DNA of 64,000 nt from CAIKLP01 sp965279595 (GTDB taxonomy: Bacteria; Bacteroidota; Bacteroidia; Sphingobacteriales; Sphingobacteriaceae), in NCBI GenBank assembly GCA_965279595.1, contig OZ257246.1:2604001-2668000 (forward strand). The letters run 5' to 3'. A program made the translations under genes and the position numbers. The notes beneath the pieces are model-generated. The model was given only the letters and a program-made list of their open reading frames with translations. It searched no databases and was not told where the DNA came from. Below are positions 10,101 through 18,812 of this stretch, one piece after another; the stretch's first letter is position 1; each line of letters starts with the position of its first letter.

Positions 10101-13100
10101 TAAAGCATCTTTCGAATTGAAATAAACTGCATAAGGTTTGTTCGCTTGTGGACCAATTGAATCCACTTTCACAATGTTATTAAAAAACTTAATTCCAGTT
10201 GGTGTAACATAAGTCCATACTAAATTTCCTGCATCATCTAAACTAGATAAAGAATCTCTAGATACATTTATTGCAGCTCTTAAACCATTATATCGAATTG
10301 AGTTATAATACAAGCCAATGTTTGATGAACGTTTAATAAGTATTCCACCAGAAGAATCTGCAGTTGAATTACTAAAATTATTTGTAATCCAGTTATTGGA
10401 AACTATTAATTGGTTATCATCAAATGCTTCAACTCCATATACTTTAATTCCAATTTGTTTAGAATCTTTAATTAAATTGGCATTGATAATACCTCCTTCT
10501 CCTGCAAAATTATAGGAGATGGAAACGCAAGTTGTAGCTGCAGATGCACGTGGAGTTAATGAATTAAATCCAATCCTTTTGATGGTATTATTTTTGGTAT
10601 AAATTCCGAATTGATAATAATCTCTAATGATATTACTGTCGATGATATTATTGTAATCAAAATCAACTTGACTTGCTCCCAATAATGCAACTCCAGCATA
10701 TCCACCGATTAATTCATTTCTAATAATTTTATTGTTCGAGCCATTTTTTGCAAATGAATTGGCATCAATAATATTTAATTTATTAGTTGATGTAAATGCG
10801 ATTGGATAAAATAAATTACTTGTTAATGCTGAATTCACTTCAATTTTACAACCATCAACAACAACTGATTGACAGTTTCTTGTGATGTGAACTCCAGAAC
10901 CAAATGCAACACCAGTATTTTTAATGTTTAAGTATTTTATTCTAACAAAGTTTGCAGCCTGTAATCTTAATGTATAATGTACTTTATCAGGATCACCTGC
11001 TGGTGAAGTAGGTTGTTGCAATACAACATCTGTATTTACAGTTGTATTATAAGGTAAAATATTTAAGAAAGGTGAATCTAATGCTACTAAAATCTTAGGT
11101 ACAATTACTCTTTCAATAAATGGACTTGCTCCAGGATTCATGAAAATATTAGTTTCACATGCAATGCCTGGGGTATTTGCAACATAATTAACTGCAGCTT
11201 GTAAAGTTGGAAATGCTCTTGAAGTATCGGTTATATAATTTGGAAACGGTGAAGTATATCCAGCATAAAAATCGCCACCAATACCAACACCTAAATCAGC
11301 ACATCTTGTATTGTTCGTGTAAACAGTATCTTGAATTGACGCTGATGTAAATTTAACTACGCTTACACAAACGTTATAACTTGCATAATCATTAATAGTA
11401 AACGGCTTCTTGAAAGTATAGATTTGTTCAGAACCAGTAGTCTTCATCGTTAATTTAACGGTGTCTTTCCCTGATGCACTATAAGTATCGCTTAAAACTG
11501 AATAAGCCAAGATCACAGTTACATCTTGTAATGAATATTTACCTCTGTTTCTTAAAATCACAGAAAGTTTATTCGGTTTACATTTACTCAATAATGGATT
11601 ACGTATTTTATAAATATCTAAATCATACAATGGGATTGTAAATTCATCACATCCAATATCTGGTGTTTTAGATTTTCTTGGTTCTTTGTCAATATCTTCT
11701 TTAACTTCTAAGTTAGCTCCTTTACTTTCCACAGCTGGATCATAAGTGTGCAAATCATAAGGAAGTTTTTCAAATTTCAAAGGCAATGCAATCGACTTAC
11801 GATCTCTTGTACTATTGTCATTATCATTCTTGAAAGTGGTTAATGCACTTTGAGGAGTTTGCGTTTTTTGTGCAAACGTATAATTCTTTTTAGGTGTATT
11901 TAAATTTGAAATTCGTTGTATTAAAATTAATGGAGTTGTTTTACTTGGATAGGTTGTATAGTAAGAATTGTTCTCAGAATTTGTTAATCCAGTATTTCCA
12001 CCTTGCTTTAATTTGGTATAATATTCTAAAGAAATTGCTCCATTGGTTGAGTAGAAAATATTGTTGTATGATTCAATTGCATTGTTAGTATTATTAACAA
12101 TCATACATCTAGCTACTGCTTCTGATATTGAATTAGAAGAAGTACGAGGTGCATCCATCAATAATGTATTGTTAACAATTGAAATTCCAACACATGTATT
12201 CATGTGAATACAAGCTGTTGAAATACTGGAAGTAGTGAAACCACCAGCAACCATGTTATTAGTTACAATGAAGGAAGATTTCTTTGCAGGAGCAACTTTT
12301 TTTCCTAAACAAGATTGTAAAAATATACCTTGGTAAGTGATGTCATAAATTTTATTCCCACTTATTTCATTAGTGAAATCACCAAGTCGATCACCCAAGC
12401 CTTTTGCATAAATTGCAATAGCATTTAAGTCCATACCAAATTTACCAGTGAGTACATTGTTCTGCACACGAGTGTCTGCATATTCTAGGTAAATTCCCGA
12501 CTTATGGAAACTTGTAATGATGTTGCCTTTGATGAAGTTACCCAAATCACGTTGTGCAGTATCTTGACCAAACATCGCAATACCATAATGTCCACCTAAA
12601 ATTTTATTGTTGATGATTTGGTTATTATTTGAATTGATACCATAGGATGCAGGTGTCGTCATTAAGGTTCCTAATTTACTAGACACAATTCCAACTAATG
12701 AATTTGGATATGGTGTTAGTGTAGAGTCAATACGAATGATACACTTACTAATAGTATTAAATTTCGAATTACCTGCCAATTGAATACAAGATCCATTTGC
12801 AGTATTTCTATTTTCAATTGTTAATTCATTTAAGGTAATGTATTGTGCATTGTTTAATAATACTGTTGCGTGGTTTTCTGAAGTACCTCCTAAGAAAGTC
12901 AACTTAGAACCAAAAGCACTGTTTTGAGATTTGAAAGTAATGGTATTAGTAGCAGAAGAGTTTCTGATTTTCCATAAATACATTTGCTCATCATAAGTAC
13001 CATCAGCTAATTCAATAATTGTTGGACCCGCAACTCCACATTTCAAATATTCATAAGTTTGTTGTAAACTAGTAAATGTTGTGTCATCAGGTGATTTGTT

Positions 13101-15359
13101 TTTATCAATCAAGAAAGTCCCTTCCAATCCCACACAAACATCAACTGTTAGTGAGTCATTGAATCTTCTTAAATCTCCAGGATAACCAGCATAAATGTAA
13201 ACTGTAAATTGAAAAGATTGGTAGTTCTGACGCGTGATATAATTTTTAATTGGAACTGTAAAGTTCTCAACAGAGAAATATCCTCCTAAACTATTGAATG
13301 TATGTTGAATTGCAGAATCTGGATCTTTTTGATCTACTCCATTTATTTTATACAAGAAATATAAAGTTTTACCAGTACCAGTTGTTGGTCCTTGGTAACG
13401 AACAAATATTTTCCAAGGTGTTGCTTTTTTGTATCTAAAAACATCTGGTGTAATTCCAATGATTGCAAAATCTTCTCCACCTGGACCAAACTCATCACAA
13501 CCTATATCTGGGTTGTTTATTTGATCACGTAATTCACCATCATAATCTGTTGAAACTTCTGTTAATGGAGATGTACTTCCTCTTTGATTTAAATCAGTTG
13601 AAAGTGTGTGTAAATCTGTATTCGAGAAGAAACTAGGATCTTTACTAATTGTTGCTTGATCTTTCAAACTAACAGCTATTAAATCTCTCAAATTTATTCT
13701 AGGTGCTCCATTCCAATAGGTAAAACCAGATAATGGATTGGTATTTGAATCGAGTAAAGCAACGAAATAATCGTTGTTATTTGTAATGGAAATTGGGTTA
13801 GTTGCAGCAGCTGCAGCATTGTAAAAAGCATAACCTTTATTTGCATTATAAAATACGTTATTGAATACTCTAATATTTCCTGATGCATTTGAACCTGCCA
13901 CATAAAATGCTGAAGTATTATCAGGTGCTCCTACCCTAGTAGGTGCATCCATTCTTACAGAGTTGAAATACACGTTTGCCCATCCACAACTATTCAATGA
14001 TAAGCCTTGTGGTAAATCTGCTGCCCCCGAATTATTACTGAAGAAACCTCCAGCAATCATATTGTTTGAAATATTTACATATCGATTGGTAGGTGCTCCA
14101 GTTCCAATAACTTGTGACATATATATACCATATTGTCCTGCACCAGTGACATAGTTAAATGTTACTTCGTTGTTTCCTGGAGAAACAGTTGAAATGTTAG
14201 TCAAATAATATCCAGTAGATTTTAAATCTGCAGATGGTCTTAAATTAACTTTGTTTTTCTTTACTTTAAAGTTGGTTAAATAATTAGCAAAAACTCCATA
14301 ATAAGAAACTTGGTTTATTGTGTTATTTTCAACTACGTTGCCAGTATCCCTTGGGGCTGTATTACCGTTAAATGCAACTCCATAATAACCTCCCGAAATT
14401 TTATTATTGGTAATGGTGGTGTATTTCCCTGATGCTCCTAAACTTAAAGCATAGGTTGGACTACCTCCTATTGTTGCTACTAAAATTCCTGCAAAACCTT
14501 TACCGTTTGAAATAGAATCGACAGTAATTTCACAATTGGTGATGGTGTTATTATTAGCTCCATTTAATAAGTGAACACCAATACCTGTGATGATATTTCT
14601 ATTTACAATTTTTAAATTTCTTAATGTTACTCGATCGGTTCCGTCCAATTTTACGGTTGATTGTGTATTATTATCACTCACCAAAAACACATCTCTTGAA
14701 CCACTTTGTGATTCAAAAACAATGTCTCTTATGATGTTACTTGTATAAGCTACTGATGAAGGTAAATCAATTGCTTCAGTATAAGTTCCTGCTTTAATTT
14801 TGAAAGTTAAATTTCCACTTACACCTGAATATTTAATGGCATTACAAGCTTCTGTTAAGGTTCTATAATCTGATGGACTAATACCTACAACTTTGGTACC
14901 TGCAATTGCAGTTGCAGTATAAGCTCTTAAGGTATCGTTAGCCGCAGAAACATCTGTTTGTAAATTTGCTTCTTTGGTATAAAATTCGAAATTCACTCCA
15001 GCTACATCTGTAAAAGTGGTACTTAAAGTTACAGTGGCTGTACTAATTTGATTCGTTGACGAAGGTGCTGGTAATGTAATTGCACCTGAATAATCAGTTT
15101 GTGCAACTCCATTTATTTTCCATCCAATTTTAATATTATTGATGGCAACATTTCCATAATTTCTTACTCGAATTTGAACATTCTTAACTGTTCCTGTATG
15201 TGGCGCCATTGGTGAAACCAAGCTATATGCTCCAACATCAATTGTATTTTGGGCATCTACTTTCGTAACAGCAAATAATACAAAAATGCTTAATAGTATA
15301 GCAATCTTTAATCTACTTGTACCTTTAAATAGTTTATTCATCATAGCTTTATATTTCAT
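7146..15359 (-). CDS. Giant secreted four-module beta-helix protein with T9SS type A sorting domain
   Basis: About 2737 aa, one of the largest proteins in the window. Four modules, each about 450-600 aa, combine an Asn-rich parallel beta-helix, a closing DIGCDE/DIGADE-type motif (about residues 632, 1245, 1847 as DIGSIE, and 2422) and an Ig-like linker. The last 80 residues form a Por tail (SAYPNPTNGTLNF, then IQLSIFDLAGRLI, then LAEGTYLFIINAG). The reading frame is open up to an ATG at 15386, but that codon lies inside a perfect hairpin stem. The ATG at 15359, or the ATG pair at 15344/15341, gives a better signal peptide (core RLKIAILLSIFVLFAVTKVDAQ, cut near DAQ). Residue numbers here count from 15386. 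It is probably a surface adhesin or matrix protein; no enzymatic motif was recognised. Confidence 0.85.
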   Translation of the reverse strand: MKYKAMMNKLFKGTSRLKIAILLSIFVLFAVTKVDAQNTIDVGAYSLVSPMAPHTGTVKNVQIRVRNYGNVAINNIKIGWKINGVAQTDYSGAITLPAPSSTNQISTATVTLSTTFTDVAGVNFEFYTKEANLQTDVSAANDTLRAYTATAIAGTKVVGISPSDYRTLTEACNAIKYSGVSGNLTFKIKAGTYTEAIDLPSSVAYTSNIIRDIVFESQSGSRDVFLVSDNNTQSTVKLDGTDRVTLRNLKIVNRNIITGIGVHLLNGANNNTITNCEITVDSISNGKGFAGILVATIGGSPTYALSLGASGKYTTITNNKISGGYYGVAFNGNTAPRDTGNVVENNTINQVSYYGVFANYLTNFKVKKNKVNLRPSADLKSTGYYLTNISTVSPGNNEVTFNYVTGAGQYGIYMSQVIGTGAPTNRYVNISNNMIAGGFFSNNSGAADLPQGLSLNSCGWANVYFNSVRMDAPTRVGAPDNTSAFYVAGSNASGNIRVFNNVFYNANKGYAFYNAAAAATNPISITNNNDYFVALLDSNTNPLSGFTYWNGAPRINLRDLIAVSLKDQATISKDPSFFSNTDLHTLSTDLNQRGSTSPLTEVSTDYDGELRDQINNPDIGCDEFGPGGEDFAIIGITPDVFRYKKATPWKIFVRYQGPTTGTGKTLYFLYKINGVDQKDPDSAIQHTFNSLGGYFSVENFTVPIKNYITRQNYQSFQFTVYIYAGYPGDLRRFNDSLTVDVCVGLEGTFLIDKNKSPDDTTFTSLQQTYEYLKCGVAGPTIIELADGTYDEQMYLWKIRNSSATNTITFKSQNSAFGSKLTFLGGTSENHATVLLNNAQYITLNELTIENRNTANGSCIQLAGNSKFNTISKCIIRIDSTLTPYPNSLVGIVSSKLGTLMTTPASYGINSNNNQIINNKILGGHYGIAMFGQDTAQRDLGNFIKGNIITSFHKSGIYLEYADTRVQNNVLTGKFGMDLNAIAIYAKGLGDRLGDFTNEISGNKIYDITYQGIFLQSCLGKKVAPAKKSSFIVTNNMVAGGFTTSSISTACIHMNTCVGISIVNNTLLMDAPRTSSNSISEAVARCMIVNNTNNAIESYNNIFYSTNGAISLEYYTKLKQGGNTGLTNSENNSYYTTYPSKTTPLILIQRISNLNTPKKNYTFAQKTQTPQSALTTFKNDNDNSTRDRKSIALPLKFEKLPYDLHTYDPAVESKGANLEVKEDIDKEPRKSKTPDIGCDEFTIPLYDLDIYKIRNPLLSKCKPNKLSVILRNRGKYSLQDVTVILAYSVLSDTYSASGKDTVKLTMKTTGSEQIYTFKKPFTINDYASYNVCVSVVKFTSASIQDTVYTNNTRCADLGVGIGGDFYAGYTSPFPNYITDTSRAFPTLQAAVNYVANTPGIACETNIFMNPGASPFIERVIVPKILVALDSPFLNILPYNTTVNTDVVLQQPTSPAGDPDKVHYTLRLQAANFVRIKYLNIKNTGVAFGSGVHITRNCQSVVVDGCKIEVNSALTSNLFYPIAFTSTNKLNIIDANSFAKNGSNNKIIRNELIGGYAGVALLGASQVDFDYNNIIDSNIIRDYYQFGIYTKNNTIKRIGFNSLTPRASAATTCVSISYNFAGEGGIINANLIKDSKQIGIKVYGVEAFDDNQLIVSNNWITNNFSNSTADSSGGILIKRSSNIGLYYNSIRYNGLRAAINVSRDSLSSLDDAGNLVWTYVTPTGIKFFNNIVKVDSIGPQANKPYAVYFNSKDALSEFEHNDYFTGYANKFAYYPVLDQNTFAIWQLSTAKDLSSFNLEPGFVDNFNLNLVDTLKFDKKGIPVKGIVRDFNNRKRSPRVTDIGSIEYEKEMFNVSLFKIVNEKAVYGSNTFKVSVLNEGNANLSGQSICLEYSIDSGKTWIGNQTVNLTELTGRYDEQIVSFNLKHLKNDFLVIPLCVRIVPTCRLPSDTITQYETICKDLCVGLEKGIYTIGKNGTEDFSTFTQAVVALVCGFDSTIIFKVSPGVYTERFSIPPIATRRDTSVTFTSSTNNPKDVIIQYSNTGIQTAHHVAQIAGAKYITFKNLTFKSAATARASGIHLADSAAYNTIENCEFYFDSVSDVNTLVGVVASGTIAFTDPSTANNNNIRNCKFFGGAYGIRFIGIKDNAVAGPNQVINCTFTKNNTAGIDVFYAQIDSISKNKIVMRKGNPLSAGINVYGALTDFIITENSVVNGGNAAFVMDSCRTLSRGLIANNMFAGGQTADGKFGDQSMLIKNTGAFPSKGINSSGSIDVINNSILYDGVSDSSSAFRIYKSNSLVLYNNIFANYGRGYAVDFTSDPASTEEFLDANANVLYTTDTSLARWKGIVYDSLSGLSLVTNSPFTGVNASVVNPLFRSHIDLHTNTKELDGKGVPSAVVTTDIDNEERNPGTPDIGADEFIPGFDVAMHSIITPVNNASFRDSVLVWVKVKNTGSVNLSTFKVKYKFDETIVDSTVVIVPLKPDSSLNVIFKKKFATREAGKHILTTYTEITKTDINGKIVNNDFNNLNDTLKLVLYSKDTSDIGVSQFLTPANNLPVTQNTAVEVRVANYGNLTATSYKVTLKVNGLVKEVKTINTPLMKNQVNDVSFNYQINPDSAVTFNICTYTTLGDDVIPENDSNCIAVSTLVGLTNNQGGDFFSAYPNPTNGTLNFGLNIDKDETIQLSIFDLAGRLIKQENLGIQLKGEVKFSSDLKELAEGTYLFIINAGEKKYNGRFVRLN

Positions 15360-15366
15360 AGGAACT

Positions 15367-15391
15367 GGCGAATGGTTTTTACCCATTCGCC
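15367..15391 (-). terminator. Hairpin downstream of the 1094-aa type B client
   Basis: Perfect 9-bp arms (GGCGAATGG and its complement) enclose a 7-nt loop, 31 bp after the stop of the 1094-aa gene. No T-run follows. The furthest upstream ATG of the next gene (15386) is buried in one arm, which argues against its use as a start. Confidence 0.5.
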
Positions 15392-15422
15392 AACCTAAAT
15401 AAATGTTATTTCAATTTTAATA

Positions 15423-18400
15423 TTATCTCACCAAATTTATTGTACCAGTTTGTGTTCTTACTCTCGACTCTAAAGTGTAGAAATAAGTTCCTGCTCCAGC
15501 TCCTTCGCCATCCCATCCAAAATCAGGATCTTTGGTTTGGAATACTTTCTTTCCCCAACGATTGTAAATCGTAAACTGGAATTTAGGATCACAATAAACT
15601 TTGTACTTGTCTTTGATGGCATAAATATCATTCTTACCATCTGTTCCAGGTGTAAATACATTCGGTAACTCTTCCGTCACATCTGTATTCGGAATCACTT
15701 TAAAGTAAATGGTATAAATACTCGTATCAGTTAAACATGGTGGATTAGCTGTTTTAAAATTAGCTGTATAAACATCATCTCTGATTTGATCACATCCTGT
15801 TTCCCATACAAATTTTGCTTGCGCTGTGCCTGTCACATTGGTTTGTTCGAAGCTTGCTAAATTTCCTGCAATGCCTCCAAACACATCACCACTGGTGAAG
15901 ATAGCGATCGAGTCGCCCGGTACGCTACTTGTTGAAGTTAAATTCAATTCGTATTTCTGTCCAGCAACTAATTCAATTACCGTATCATTCACTCCAAAAG
16001 GAAACACTGGTAATAAGTTTGGATTTCTATTTACTTGAACATTGAATTGGTAACGTGCACTATCAGTTACTAACCTACATGCATTATCCCATGCACCTAC
16101 TTTAATGGTATATGGTGCAGTTCTGATTAAGCTACAATCAATGATCCAACGCAAAACTGTTTTCACTGAATCATTTCCAGTTACTCTTACAATTTCAGGT
16201 AAAGGTAAATAAGAAGGAATAGAAGTATAAACAGTATCAATCACTAGTATATCTGCATGGTTGGTATCAATGGCAGCCAGTGGAATAATTAATGTATCTC
16301 TTGCTTGCACAGTATACAAACTGGTGCTCGTGCTCGAAGTAAATTGAGGTGTAAAATTCGGACGCTCTTTAACGGTGATGTTAAAAGTTAAAGTTGTTTT
16401 CTCTGGATTCACACACTCATTATCTCTAGCTACAATTCTTGCTGAATACGAAGTAGTAGAAATATCTGCACAAGTTGATTCCCAACGGAATGCTGTTCTT
16501 GAAGAATCTTTACCAGAACTTGGAATTAAGTATGGTAAATTACTTACCGTTCCAACTGTGAATAAATCACTACTGATATCTGGATAAATAAATACCGAAT
16601 CAAAACGAATATTGGTATCCACTGCATATAAACTGTAGTTGAAAATATCGCCACCAAAAATACTGGTATCAATAGTAGTTACAATAGTATTGGGATGATC
16701 AGGGAACCTGAACTCAGGTGCTGAGTTGAAAGGCCCGTCAGCAAATACTTGAATGGTATCACGTGAAGTTAAGTAAGGACAACCATTATCAACTACTGTT
16801 AAATATAAGTTATAAGGTTCTACTCTAACGTTTGCACAATTAGGTGACCAAATAAATTTAGTTACAGTACTATCAGTAGTTACTACTGGATTGAAAGTTG
16901 GCATTGCTCCACCAACCACTGAAGTAAAATCAGAAAGGTCTGCAGTGATGGTTAAACTATTATATTGATTCACTGTGAAACTCGCACTGTCATTTACTCT
17001 TACGTTAAATGTATCAGTAGTACCTTCTGCAATATGGAAAGTTTCAGGGTTCAATATTTTATCAAATTGTGGTCTTAAGTTAGGACGTTGTATGACATAA
17101 ATATTGATGAAAAAGTCAGCAGAGTCAGGACGTAAACAATCATTGTCAACGGCAAGGAATCTAACTTTATAAGGAGTTGGTCTGGCATCCGCACATTCTG
17201 TTTGCCAACTGAAGGAGGCTGTAGAGTGCACCAGTGCTGGGTTTGAGCTGAAAATAAATTCAGAGTTCACCACCCCATTAGCTGGATCAGGTTCAAACAA
17301 AATAGAAACTACTTGTGAGGAATCTTGATCATAAGTTTTAATAATTGAATCGGTATTCAATTGAAATTTATCACCTGCAAGCACAAAGTAATTATTGGTC
17401 TTGGTAGTTTTAATAGTATCAGGTAAAATAAAATAAGGTTTGTAATTTGGTTTTTTCTTTACGAATAAAGAAACGAAAGTACTATCATAAAAAGGTGAAG
17501 GACAAGTTTTGTCTCTAGTTACTACAGTAAATGTATAAGGCTTATTCGGTCTAACAACGGCGCAACTTGGCTTCCATGAGAACTGCCCAGTAATTTGTTG
17601 TTGACCGTCAATGATTAAATTTGTTGCAGGAGTTCCACCTAATAAACTTCCAACTTCACCCCATTTAGCACCAAACTTTGCAGGGTCTAATACATTTTCT
17701 CCAGCAGTAATATTTGGTAAGATATACATGTATAAAGAGTCTGTTGGACTATCTCTGGAAGTAAATAATTTATCATATTGAGTATTGTAATAAATGGTAT
17801 CAACAATAACACGTTTTTGATTTTGATCATCAGTGGTTACTGGCGGAGAATCAGCGCAGATAACGGTTTCCAACTGGAATTCTCTACGAATTTCTCCAAT
17901 TTTCACACCAGCTCTATATTCTTCTACACGAAAAGCAACTAAATAACGACCAACTTTTGTTGGAATAAAATTAATGATACCTGTTTTAGAATTCATAGTT
18001 AAATCAGGTACACCATCTAAAATATTATAGTATAAATTATATCCATCTGCATAAGCAATTAATGGAAAAGGTTTAGTAGTTCCTGCATCAAAAGATTGTG
18101 CAACAGAGTAAACCATTGAGTCACCATTAGGGTCAACAATATCCCAGTTTAAAGTATAGGGTTTACCTACGCAAAAGAAAGCTAATGGAGCTTTTCTAAA
18201 TTCAGGTGAAGAATTGAAACGGTATGGAGAAGTTGTATTTAAACGAGGAAAATCCATGGTAAAAGTAATACTAGCTCCAGAAGAGTTGATTACATTAGTT
18301 ACACCCGGATTTCTGCAACAGGTATTTGCTGATGCATAATATCCTTGTGCAGAGTTGAAGGATGAAAGGTTAATAGAACCTGATTCATACACGTGTCGTT

Positions 18401-18707
18401 CTAATTTCAAATCTGCCCCTACTGGTGGACAATCTTTTGGATCATAAACAATAGGTCCGAATGAAATTCGTGTTGTATTGAATGATGCAATTGGAGCAGC
18501 GGCATTATCAATATTTCTGTACAAATTGAAAGCCTGAGTTGCAGGGAAAGTTGCACCAGTAACATCTCTAAAAGCTACAAATCGAAATTTATACAAGTCA
18601 TTCCCTAAGGAAATTAATGTCATATCATATCCAACATAATGTGAAGCTTTCACATTAGAAGAGAACAAGATAAAGAGCAATGAGAGGAGGTATATTACTT
18701 TTTTCAT
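15423..18707 (-). CDS. Secreted cysteine-paired repeat protein with gliding-motility (CHU_C, T9SS type B) C-terminus
   Basis: 1094 aa with a signal peptide (MKKVIYLLSLLFILFSSNVKA). The mature chain starts with an ASHYVGYDMTL domain that is also found, as ASHLLGGEITW, at the start of the neighbouring 1302-aa protein. From about residue 380 to 1010 there are six tandem repeats of roughly 100 aa. Each has a 'C...R...Y....V..D..C' pair of cysteines about 20 residues apart and usually ends in 'RPN..P.F'. The paired cysteines would fit a disulfide within an extracellular Ig-like fold. The final 80 residues (ELPNVFTPG, then FTIYNRWGKKVF, then GWDG, then GTYFYTL) are the CHU_C/type B sorting domain, which in studied species needs PorP/SprF-type partners. 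A role in surface adhesion or gliding is inferred only. Confidence 0.85.
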   Translation of the reverse strand: MKKVIYLLSLLFILFSSNVKASHYVGYDMTLISLGNDLYKFRFVAFRDVTGATFPATQAFNLYRNIDNAAAPIASFNTTRISFGPIVYDPKDCPPVGADLKLERHVYESGSINLSSFNSAQGYYASANTCCRNPGVTNVINSSGASITFTMDFPRLNTTSPYRFNSSPEFRKAPLAFFCVGKPYTLNWDIVDPNGDSMVYSVAQSFDAGTTKPFPLIAYADGYNLYYNILDGVPDLTMNSKTGIINFIPTKVGRYLVAFRVEEYRAGVKIGEIRREFQLETVICADSPPVTTDDQNQKRVIVDTIYYNTQYDKLFTSRDSPTDSLYMYILPNITAGENVLDPAKFGAKWGEVGSLLGGTPATNLIIDGQQQITGQFSWKPSCAVVRPNKPYTFTVVTRDKTCPSPFYDSTFVSLFVKKKPNYKPYFILPDTIKTTKTNNYFVLAGDKFQLNTDSIIKTYDQDSSQVVSILFEPDPANGVVNSEFIFSSNPALVHSTASFSWQTECADARPTPYKVRFLAVDNDCLRPDSADFFINIYVIQRPNLRPQFDKILNPETFHIAEGTTDTFNVRVNDSASFTVNQYNSLTITADLSDFTSVVGGAMPTFNPVVTTDSTVTKFIWSPNCANVRVEPYNLYLTVVDNGCPYLTSRDTIQVFADGPFNSAPEFRFPDHPNTIVTTIDTSIFGGDIFNYSLYAVDTNIRFDSVFIYPDISSDLFTVGTVSNLPYLIPSSGKDSSRTAFRWESTCADISTTSYSARIVARDNECVNPEKTTLTFNITVKERPNFTPQFTSSTSTSLYTVQARDTLIIPLAAIDTNHADILVIDTVYTSIPSYLPLPEIVRVTGNDSVKTVLRWIIDCSLIRTAPYTIKVGAWDNACRLVTDSARYQFNVQVNRNPNLLPVFPFGVNDTVIELVAGQKYELNLTSTSSVPGDSIAIFTSGDVFGGIAGNLASFEQTNVTGTAQAKFVWETGCDQIRDDVYTANFKTANPPCLTDTSIYTIYFKVIPNTDVTEELPNVFTPGTDGKNDIYAIKDKYKVYCDPKFQFTIYNRWGKKVFQTKDPDFGWDGEGAGAGTYFYTLESRVRTQTGTINLVR

Positions 18708-18774
18708 AATTTAATTAATGTTGCGTTACTGAATTTACAATAACAATGCCAATCTATAAAATCTCTATTTTAAG

Positions 18775-18808
18775 AATCCCCAAACCAAATTAATTTAGCT
18801 TGGGGATT
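18775..18808 (-). terminator. Hairpin downstream of the 1302-aa type B client
   Basis: Arms AATCCCCAA and TTGGGGATT (9 bp, perfect) flank a 16-nt loop that holds a second small palindrome (AAATTAATTT). It begins 4 bp after the gene's stop codon on the minus strand. No T-run follows. Confidence 0.5.
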
Positions 18809-18812
18809 TGAA

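Noticed and set aside
15384..15386. ATG at 15386 as start of the 2737-aa gene
   Set aside because: It lies inside a perfect hairpin stem and adds residues ahead of the signal peptide; the ATG at 15359 or 15344 fits better.
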